7,439 nucleotides of DNA, from NCBI GenBank assembly GCA_002404345.1, contig DHJN01000136.1, positions 1 to 7,439 on the forward strand, in the 5' to 3' direction. The notes below the pieces were generated by a model. The model ran no database searches, was not told where the DNA came from, and saw nothing but the letters and a program-made list of their open reading frames with translations. The position numbers and the translations under genes are program-made. How positions within the stretch are numbered: position 1 is the first letter of the stretch; every line of letters begins with the position of its first letter. This stretch comes from Actinobacteria bacterium UBA4719 (GTDB lineage: Bacteria; Actinomycetota; Actinomycetes; Actinomycetales; Dermatophilaceae). Positions 1 through 4,850 of the stretch are shown here, piece after piece.

Positions 1-34
1 TAAACAATGCCGGGGCCCTGGGGGTGCGACTGCC

Positions 35-2746
35 ATGTCCAACGAATCCGGCACTTCCAGCTCAGAGCCCGTAGGAGCCGGTCAGCCCGAGCTGATCACG
101 ATCCTCCGTCCAGAGGCCGATATCCGAGCCACCCGCCAGGGGCTTATCTCGCCGAACGTCGACACGACGCCATTGCAGGCAGTCCTGGACCGGCACGGAG
201 CCGTCGCTCAACCGCTCTTTGGCCTCAGCGAGGAACGGCTTCGCGCCCAGCTCGACGAGCTGGGCGCACCCATCATCTCGGCATCGTCCGGTGAGGCTTT
301 CGACCCAAGCTCGGCCGACCAGCCAGCGGAGCTCGCCGTTCCTGATCTGGCGCAGTACTACCGGGTGCACGCACCAGCAGACCGCCTCGAGCAGCTTGCC
401 GAGGATCTGCGGTCCCAGGACCTGGTCGACGCGGCATACGTGAAACCGGCCGGTCGCCCCCCGCAGGAACTGAAGTCGCGTGAGCAGACGCTGAATGACA
501 TGACGCCGGACGCTGGGGATGCGCCTCCGACGACCCCGTCCTTCACCGACCGGCAGGGTTATCTGAGCCAAGCGCCGGCAGGAGTCGACGCCAAGCTTGC
601 GTGGACCGTGCCCGGAGGGGGCGGAGCAGGGGTTCGCATTATCGACTGCGAGTGGGGTTGGCGCTTTTCCCATGAGGACCTGCTCACCAACCAGGGCGGG
701 GTAGTGTCAGGGACCGCCAGCACCGATACCGATCACGGGACCGCGGTGCTGGGCGTCATCAGTGCTGACCGCAACGCCATCGGGGTCACCGGTATCGTGC
801 CCGATGCTGTCATCAGCGCATCGTCGTTCAACGACCAGTCCAGTGCCGTGGCCATCAAGGCGGCAGCCGACAAGCTGGGCGCGGGCGACGTCATCTTGCT
901 CGAGATTCATCGACCGGGCCCGAACACGCCCAACCCGCAACAGGGGCAGCTCGGATACATCGCGATCGAATGGTGGCCCGACGACTTCGCCGCGATCAGG
1001 TATGCGGTCGTGAAGGGCATCGTCGTCGTCGAAGCGGCTGGCAACGGATCCCAAAACCTCGACGCCGCCGTGTACAACACTGCGTCTGCAGGCTTCCCGG
1101 CCGGATGGAAGAACCCGTTCAACCCCGCCAACCCGTCGTCGGGCGCGGTCCTCGTTGGCGCAGGTGCACCGCCTCCAGGCACTCACGGTCGGGACAACGG
1201 TCCAGACCGTTCGCGACTCGGTTTCTCCAACTACGGTGCCCGGGTTGACGTTCAAGGGTGGGGACGTGAAGTCACGAGCACCGGATACGGAAACCTGCAA
1301 GGTGGCGGCAATGCCGACCTCTGGTACACCGATACGTTCTCGGGTACGTCGAGCGCGTCCCCCATAGTGGTGGGGGCCCTGGCAAGTGTGCAGGGAGTCC
1401 TCAAGGCACGTGGGAAACGACGCCTGAACTCGCCGGAGGCTCGGCGACTTGTGCGCGCCAGCGGCTCACCTCAGCAGGACGGGCCGGGCATGCCGGCCGA
1501 CCAGAGGATCGGCACTCGACCCAACCTGCGCTCACTGATCCCTGCGGCGGCTCGGTTCGCTTGCAGAAGTGGGGATTTCGACGGTGACGGTCGCGCCGAG
1601 ATTCTTGTGAGCAGTCCGTGGGGCGTGGGACTTCTTCAACAGTCTGGCGCCACGATGACGGCGCCGGTGATGCAGCCGAACGGCACCCGCTTCGGTGGCT
1701 GGCTGCTGAACACGGCGGACAACCTGCTGGGGCCTGTCGCCGATTTCGACGGTGACGGTCGGGCGGAGGTGATCGTCAGCAGTCCGTGGGGTCTCGGCAT
1801 CTGGGAAGCGGCCGGTACCACGATGGCGGCTCCCATGATGGCGCCGAACGGCACCCGCTTCGGTGGCTGGCTGCTGAACACGGCGGACAACAACTTCGGT
1901 CCGGCGGCGGACTTCGACGGTGACGACCGCGCTGAACTGCTGGTGACCAGCCCCTGGGGCGTTGGCATCCTGGAGCAAGCGGGCTCGACCATGGCCGCTC
2001 CGATGATGGCGCCGAACGGCACCCGCTTTGGAGGATGGCTGCTGAACACCGCAGACAACTCCTTTGGCCCCGTCGGTGACTTCGACGGGGACGGACGGGT
2101 CGAGATCCTCGTGAGCAGCCCGTGGGGCGTGGGGGTGCTCAGGCAGAACGGCAACACGCTGGACGTTGTCATGATGGCCCCGAATGGCACCCGTTTCGGC
2201 GGTTGGCTGCTGAACACGGCCGACAACACGTTCGGGCCCGTTGGTGACTTCGACGGTGACGGAAAGGCGGAGATCCTGGTCACCAGCCCATGGGGGGTTG
2301 GCATTCTCAAGCTCTCCGGCAGCACCTTCACGGTTCCGATGATGGCCCCGAATGGCACCCGCTTCGACGGTTGGCTGCTCAACACGGCTGACAACACGTT
2401 CGGGCTGGCCAGTGACCTCAACGGTGATGGCCGCGCCGAACTACTCGTGACCAGCCCGTGGGGCGTTGGCATCCTGGAGCAAGCGGGCTCGACCATGACC
2501 GCTCCCATGATGGCTCCGAATGGCACGCGTTTCGGCGGCTGGCTCCTCAATACTGCGGACAATCGCCTGGGTAGCGCAGCCGACTACGACGCCGACGGTC
2601 GCGCCGAGATCCTGGTCACCAGCCCGTGGGGCGTGGGAATCCTGGAGCGGAGCGGGTCAACCCTCGCGGCTCCCATGATGGCTCCGAATGGCACGCGTTT
2701 CGGCGGCTGGCTCCTCAACACCGTCGATAACGACTTCGGTCTCTGA
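35..2746 (+). CDS. S8 (subtilisin-like) serine protease with seven C-terminal FG-GAP/VCBS-type repeats
   Basis: Predicted serine endopeptidase of 903 residues. The subtilase domain covers about residues 185-455. The catalytic triad can be read as Asp204 (in VRIIDCEWGW), His234 (DTDHGTAVLG) and Ser439 (FSGTSSASP), with Asn337 (EAAGNGS) as oxyanion residue. The aspartate motif is atypical, with Cys-Glu-Trp after the Asp instead of the common Thr/Ser-Gly. Residues 1-180 resemble nothing I recognise and show no signal peptide, membrane segment or lipobox, so classical Sec export is not supported. Residues 514-903 are seven 56-residue repeats, each opening with a DxDxDG calcium-binding loop. A G-rich stretch (GGGGGTG) lies 8 nt before the ATG at 35 and may act as ribosome binding site. 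The gene ends just before a strong hairpin and appears monocistronic. The S8 assignment is secure; substrate and location are unknown. Confidence 0.93.
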   Translation: MSNESGTSSSEPVGAGQPELITILRPEADIRATRQGLISPNVDTTPLQAVLDRHGAVAQPLFGLSEERLRAQLDELGAPIISASSGEAFDPSSADQPAELAVPDLAQYYRVHAPADRLEQLAEDLRSQDLVDAAYVKPAGRPPQELKSREQTLNDMTPDAGDAPPTTPSFTDRQGYLSQAPAGVDAKLAWTVPGGGGAGVRIIDCEWGWRFSHEDLLTNQGGVVSGTASTDTDHGTAVLGVISADRNAIGVTGIVPDAVISASSFNDQSSAVAIKAAADKLGAGDVILLEIHRPGPNTPNPQQGQLGYIAIEWWPDDFAAIRYAVVKGIVVVEAAGNGSQNLDAAVYNTASAGFPAGWKNPFNPANPSSGAVLVGAGAPPPGTHGRDNGPDRSRLGFSNYGARVDVQGWGREVTSTGYGNLQGGGNADLWYTDTFSGTSSASPIVVGALASVQGVLKARGKRRLNSPEARRLVRASGSPQQDGPGMPADQRIGTRPNLRSLIPAAARFACRSGDFDGDGRAEILVSSPWGVGLLQQSGATMTAPVMQPNGTRFGGWLLNTADNLLGPVADFDGDGRAEVIVSSPWGLGIWEAAGTTMAAPMMAPNGTRFGGWLLNTADNNFGPAADFDGDDRAELLVTSPWGVGILEQAGSTMAAPMMAPNGTRFGGWLLNTADNSFGPVGDFDGDGRVEILVSSPWGVGVLRQNGNTLDVVMMAPNGTRFGGWLLNTADNTFGPVGDFDGDGKAEILVTSPWGVGILKLSGSTFTVPMMAPNGTRFDGWLLNTADNTFGLASDLNGDGRAELLVTSPWGVGILEQAGSTMTAPMMAPNGTRFGGWLLNTADNRLGSAADYDADGRAEILVTSPWGVGILERSGSTLAAPMMAPNGTRFGGWLLNTVDNDFGL
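1574..2743 (+). repeat. Seven tandem 168-bp (56-aa) repeats inside the S8 protease gene
   Basis: Units start at 1574, 1742, 1910, 2078, 2246, 2414 and 2582, exactly 168 bp apart; the last is cut to 54 codons by the stop. Each encodes a calcium loop (DFDGDGRAE and variants), then SPWGVGIL, a variable stretch, PMMAPNGTRF and GGWLLNTADN. Loop variants are DFDGDD in unit 3, DLNGDG in unit 6 and DYDADG in unit 7. This matches FG-GAP/VCBS-type blades, and seven units would suit a seven-bladed propeller (inference). The units are very similar at DNA level: 1955-1993 (unit 3) and 2459-2497 (unit 6) are identical over 39 nt, and the ends of units 6 and 7 share a long identical run. This suggests recent duplication or gene conversion. 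Confidence 0.92.
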
Positions 2747-2750
2747 AGCG

Positions 2751-2795
2751 TCGTTCAACGGTGCGCACCGTTCGACGGTGCGCACCGTTGAACGA
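2751..2795. terminator. Probable bidirectional terminator: 21-bp perfect inverted repeat
   Basis: Arms 2751-2771 and 2775-2795 are perfectly complementary around a 3-nt loop (TCG), giving a very stable GC-rich hairpin 5 bp after the S8 protease stop. It lies between convergent genes (S8 protease on + and cbtA on -), so it can serve both. No T-tract follows on either side, as is common for actinobacterial hairpin terminators. Each arm also contains the 14-bp palindrome ACGGTGCGCACCGT, so the element is a palindrome built from two palindromes. The remaining bases 2796-2870 show nothing recognisable. Confidence 0.75.
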
Positions 2796-2870
2796 TCCGA
2801 AACTGGTGTCGCCCACGAGATCGAGGCTGGGTGGCTGATGAGGTAGAAGCTGGTGCTGAATTGAGCCGGT

Positions 2871-3656
2871 TCAGAGTGCCGGTTCCAGGGCGCGGCCGGT
2901 GGCTCGTGCCTGGGCGGAGCGGAGGGAGTGTTCGGTCAGGGCACCGAAGAGCAAGCCGATCGTCGCCCACGTGACGAACTGCCCGGCCAGTGAGGCGATC
3001 CGGAACTTCCACAGGACGGAGGCAGGGAAGTCGGCAGGGACTTCGTCGACTCCTGGCAGGACCAGGATGACCAGGCCCATGGCGGCCACGAAGAAGCCCG
3101 CGCTGATGATGGTGGCGTCCCAGAGTCCACGCTTGGGCGCGAACGACCGTCCGATCTTGACCGCCACGAAAGCGGCCAGGATCGAGGCACCGAGCAACGC
3201 GAAGTACATGACGGTCCGCTGCCCGATCGTCTCCGGGTTGCCGATCGAGGGAGGGTTGGCGGGGTACTTCAGGAACGGCACCACCACCATGGTGACGAAC
3301 CCGGCCAGAGCCAACAGTCCGGCGGTGGCGCGGGCGCTCAGGGCGCCGAGACGTCCTTGCGCCAAGGCGTAGGCCAGGGAGTAGATGCCACCGAGGGCGA
3401 CCCCTAACACGCAGACGCCGGTGGCCAGCCCGATCGTGCTCTGCAGGTTGCGGCTGAACACCTCCGGCTCGTGAGTGCCACCCGCCGCGGCCGCGTGGGC
3501 GCTCTCGTAGGCGATGGCGGCGGCCACCTGGGGCTCGCCAAGAACCTTGGCCACGATCAGCGAGACCATGCCGGCGACGAGGCCGACCAGCATGCCGCGA
3601 ACCAGCAGGGTTCGCACCATGGCGTGCTCGGGCCGCATCAGTGGCTCGGGCCGCAT
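2871..3656 (-). CDS. cbtA: CbtA, membrane subunit of a B12-regulated cobalt transporter
   Basis: Integral membrane protein of the CbtA family, predicted to import cobalt with CbtB for cobalamin synthesis. From the start at 3656 it is 261 residues long. Hydrophobic segments lie at about residues 20-40, 72-98, 110-129, 148-168, 181-202 and 218-240, six by eye although the family is usually described with about five. Family-like stretches include RTLLVRGMLVG near the N-terminus, KVLGEPQVAAAIA, KYPANPPSIGNPETIGQRT and DEVPADFPASVLWKFR. The ATG at 3656 shares its A with the cbtB stop (TGATG), implying translational coupling. ATGs at 3638 and 3620 are also possible. The last gives MVRTLLVRG, which best matches the usual family N-terminus (249 residues), because an 18-bp tandem duplication has added upstream codons. 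No clear ribosome binding site decides the start. Confidence 0.9.
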   Translation of the reverse strand: MRPEPLMRPEHAMVRTLLVRGMLVGLVAGMVSLIVAKVLGEPQVAAAIAYESAHAAAAGGTHEPEVFSRNLQSTIGLATGVCVLGVALGGIYSLAYALAQGRLGALSARATAGLLALAGFVTMVVVPFLKYPANPPSIGNPETIGQRTVMYFALLGASILAAFVAVKIGRSFAPKRGLWDATIISAGFFVAAMGLVILVLPGVDEVPADFPASVLWKFRIASLAGQFVTWATIGLLFGALTEHSLRSAQARATGRALEPAL

Positions 3657-3662
3657 CAGTGG
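3627..3662. repeat. 18-bp tandem duplication at the cbtB/cbtA junction
   Basis: Bases 3627-3644 and 3645-3662 are two perfect copies of an 18-bp unit that includes GGGCCGCATCAGTGG. On the minus strand each copy carries an ATG and encodes MRPEPL or MRPEHA in the cbtA frame. The outer copy also contains the end of cbtB (its last His codon and stop). The duplication is in frame (6 codons), so it changes neither reading frame but doubles the candidate cbtA start sites. Confidence 0.9.
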
Positions 3663-3877
3663 CAGGGAAAACCGAGAAGGTGCCGACCGTCGTGCAAAAA
3701 CTCGTGCACTGACGTGCCTGAGATCAGCGACAAGGCGCCCTGTTCGGCGCCGACGAAGTACACCAGCAGCGTCGCGATGACGAGGCCAAAGATCGCCCAA
3801 GGCGCCAGCGCGCGAAGGGGGATGACCGGCAATGCCGGTACGGCGAGGGGAGTGGGCAGAACAGAAGGCATAGCCAC
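3656..3877 (-). CDS. cbtB: CbtB, small single-span subunit of the cobalt transporter
   Basis: Small membrane protein of 73 residues, the partner of CbtA. It has one hydrophobic span (about residues 24-43, APWAIFGLVIATLLVYFVGA) and ends in the family-defining metal-ligand tail VHEFLHDGRHLLGFPCH, with His58, His62, His66, Cys72 and His73, which is thought to bind cobalt. The GTG at 3877 is chosen because GGAGG lies 7 nt upstream. The ATG at 3871 (71 residues) would leave 13 nt, and the ATG at 3910 lies upstream of this ribosome binding site. It is the first gene after the cobalamin riboswitch and overlaps cbtA at its stop. Confidence 0.9.
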   Translation of the reverse strand: MAMPSVLPTPLAVPALPVIPLRALAPWAIFGLVIATLLVYFVGAEQGALSLISGTSVHEFLHDGRHLLGFPCH

Positions 3878-3884
3878 AGTAGAA

Positions 3885-3889
3885 CCTCC
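3885..3889 (-). promoter_or_regulatory. Ribosome binding site of cbtB (decides the GTG start)
   Basis: The minus strand reads GGAGG followed by seven bases (TTCTACT) and then GTG at 3877. This spacing favours GTG over the ATG two codons downstream. The site is preceded by a short CGGG/CCCG hairpin possibility, and its GGTTC part can pair with the riboswitch 3' flank. Confidence 0.65.
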
Positions 3890-3919
3890 GGGGGAACACG
3901 CGTCCCGCATCGTGGGGTT

Positions 3920-4034
3920 CGTGACGACAGGGGTTCTGACTTGCGAACCTGCTGGACCGCGGTGGCGATCAGCTGATGCGCTTAACAGTGGCGCGACCGT
4001 GCCGGGCTCTCACCGGCTTCCTCCCACCGTCACG
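3920..4034 (-). ncRNA. Cobalamin riboswitch controlling cbtBA
   Basis: Read on the minus strand, the leader contains the cobalamin aptamer landmarks in order: GGAAGCCGGTGAGAGCCCGG (around 4000-4020), the B12-box core GCGCCACTGTTA (3983-3994), and the 3' element CAAGTCAGAACCCCTGTCG (3925-3943), a variant of AGUCAGGANACCUG. The ends 4028-4034 and 3920-3926 form a perfect 7-bp closing stem (CGTGACG/CGTCACG). At about 115 nt it is compact, with short peripheral arms. Cobalamin binding would be expected to turn off cobalt uptake. The expression platform is probably translational: GAACC directly after the closing stem can pair with GGTTC overlapping the cbtB ribosome binding site. That pairing is seen by eye and untested. 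Confidence 0.93.
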
Positions 4035-4046
4035 ATGGAAGTCCCG

Positions 4047-4075
4047 AACCTAGAGCCCGCCGGTCCGCCTGTCAA
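4047..4075 (-). promoter_or_regulatory. Sigma-70-type promoter of cbtBA
   Basis: On the minus strand TTGACA (4075-4070) is followed, after exactly 17 nt, by TAGGTT (4052-4047), a near-ideal actinobacterial housekeeping promoter. Transcription would start near 4040, just ahead of the riboswitch closing stem at 4034. The -35 hexamer is the inner half of the first dyad of the repeat array, so a protein bound there would compete with RNA polymerase. Confidence 0.8.
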
Positions 4076-4143
4076 AGGTGACAGGCGGTTGTCACAGGCG
4101 ACAACCGCCTGTCACAGGTGACAACCGCCTGTCACAGGCGACA
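4070..4143. promoter_or_regulatory. Array of four 14-bp dyads at 20-bp intervals (putative operators)
   Basis: Copies are TGTCAAAGGTGACA (4070-4083), TGTCACAGGCGACA (4090-4103), TGTCACAGGTGACA (4110-4123) and TGTCACAGGCGACA (4130-4143). The consensus is a dyad, TGTCAC-2-GTGACA. Start-to-start spacing is exactly 20 bp, close to two helical turns, with 6-bp spacers GGCGGT, ACCGCC and ACCGCC; the first is the reverse complement of the others. The array lies between divergent cbtBA and the phosphatase-CDF cassette. It covers the cbtBA -35 box and ends 18 bp before the phosphatase start. The arrangement suggests cooperative binding of a dimeric regulator, but the regulator is unknown and not in the window. 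Bases 4078-4093 and 4100-4115 also form a 16-bp inverted repeat. Confidence 0.72.
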
Positions 4144-4161
4144 ACAGAGCACACTTGCGGG

Positions 4162-4764
4162 GTGACCACCCGACTGAACCTGATCTGCCACGCGTCGACC
4201 TCGGCCACCAGCCGGACGGCGTTTGCCCAGGATGAACCACTCGACGAGCGTGGGCTCGCGCAGGCTTCAGCGATCGCCGGCACGCTCGGACACCAGTCGT
4301 CCGGTCGTGCCACGGTCGGGATACGCGGTCCCGCCCTGAGGTGTGAGCAAACCGCCGCGGCGCTGGGCGTGCAAGCGCGAGTCGACCCGGATCTGGCCGA
4401 CTGGGACCTGGGCCTCTGGCAAGGTCACACACTCGCCGAGGTCAGCGCCGAGCACCCCGGCGACGTCACCGCGTGGCTGACCGACCCCGGCGCGGCACCA
4501 CACGGCGGACAGAGCCTTGAGCAGCTCCTGCAACGCGTGGGCGGCTGGCTTGACCAGCAGACCCACCACCACGGGAGGCTTACCGCGGTCACCCACGCCG
4601 CCGTCATACGCGCAGCCCTCGTGCACGCGTTGGGTGCCCCGCCGGAGGCCTTCTGGCGTCTCGACGTCGCGCCCCTGGCGCGAGCGACGCTGACAGGTGC
4701 CGGAGGGCGCTGGAACCTGTCCTTCCCCCAGGCCGCTCCATGCAGGTCCGAGAGCACATCGTGA
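4162..4764 (+). CDS. Histidine phosphatase superfamily protein (CobC/phosphoglycerate-mutase-like), cobalt-locus associated
   Basis: A 200-residue branch-1 histidine phosphatase fold. The N-terminal motif is LICHAST with His10 as the likely phosphorylated residue, but the arginine of the usual RHG motif is Cys9. Other family signatures are ALRCEQTAAAL (Arg60), DWDLGLWQG (about 81-88), GGQSLEQLLQRV (about 115-126) and the second catalytic histidine in VTHAAVIRAAL (His145). In B12 genomes such proteins include alpha-ribazole phosphatase (CobC), and the divergent cbtBA makes a cobalt/B12 role plausible; the substrate cannot be told from sequence. The GTG at 4162 is chosen because the protein then starts MTTRLNLICHAST, as normal for the family; an ATG at 4078 would run back through the dyad array. 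No strong ribosome binding site is visible. Its stop overlaps the next start as GTGA. Confidence 0.8.
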   Translation: MTTRLNLICHASTSATSRTAFAQDEPLDERGLAQASAIAGTLGHQSSGRATVGIRGPALRCEQTAAALGVQARVDPDLADWDLGLWQGHTLAEVSAEHPGDVTAWLTDPGAAPHGGQSLEQLLQRVGGWLDQQTHHHGRLTAVTHAAVIRAALVHALGAPPEAFWRLDVAPLARATLTGAGGRWNLSFPQAAPCRSESTS

Positions 4765-4850
4765 ACCTTCCCGAACCCCACGAAGGCCACGCGCATGACC
4801 ACGTCTCGCACGACCACGAATCCCTCCCGAGCTCGGAGGACCGCTCATGA
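4761..4850 (+). CDS. Histidine-rich 29-residue micro-ORF between phosphatase and CDF exporter
   Basis: A GTG start at 4761 overlaps the phosphatase stop by 4 nt (GTGA), and the stop at 4848-4850 overlaps the CDF start by 4 nt (ATGA). The peptide contains PHEGHAHDHVSHDHE, six histidines with several Asp/Glu in 15 residues, followed by a Ser-rich acidic tail. Such HxH and HDH clusters typically bind Zn, Co or Ni. The double 4-nt overlap implies translational coupling through the whole cassette. The reading frame differs from both neighbours, so it is not a simple extension of either. It could be a metallochaperone-like peptide, a detached His-rich CDF tail, or only a coupling leader. No strong ribosome binding site precedes it. 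I know of no named family. Confidence 0.6.
   Translation: MNLPEPHEGHAHDHVSHDHESLPSSEDRS
4835..4840 (+). promoter_or_regulatory. Ribosome binding site of the CDF exporter
   Basis: GGAGGA ends 6 nt before the ATG at 4847, and lies inside the end of the His-rich micro-ORF. It fixes the CDF start although other ATG and GTG codons lie nearby. Confidence 0.7.

Noticed and set aside
1636..2562. Long open frame on the minus strand across the S8 repeats (308 codons)
   Set aside because: It is the antisense of the 168-bp repeats: the open frame is inherited seven times from the same repeat unit, and the plus strand encodes a clear subtilase with calcium-loop repeats.
3657..3899. cbtA frame extended upstream across cbtB
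   Set aside because: That stretch is Arg-rich, overlaps cbtB completely, and lacks the hydrophobic character of CbtA; the family start lies at 3656 or 3620.
3916..4050. Riboswitch closing stem formed by GGTTCG (4045-4050) and CGAACC (3916-3921)
   Set aside because: The upstream strand overlaps the TAGGTT -10 box and would not be transcribed; the 7-bp stem 4028-4034/3920-3926 lies inside the transcript and fits better.
3471..4121. Plus-strand open frame of 216 codons across cbtB and the riboswitch
   Set aside because: It runs antisense to cbtA/cbtB and through the riboswitch and promoter, with no recognisable domain.
4070..4143. CRISPR array
   Set aside because: Spacers are only 6 bp and nearly identical, and no cas genes are present; the units are symmetric dyads, which fits operators better.
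4078..4161. N-terminal extension of the phosphatase from an ATG at 4078
   Set aside because: It would translate the dyad array into 28 residues of non-conserved sequence; the family N-terminus begins at the GTG at 4162.
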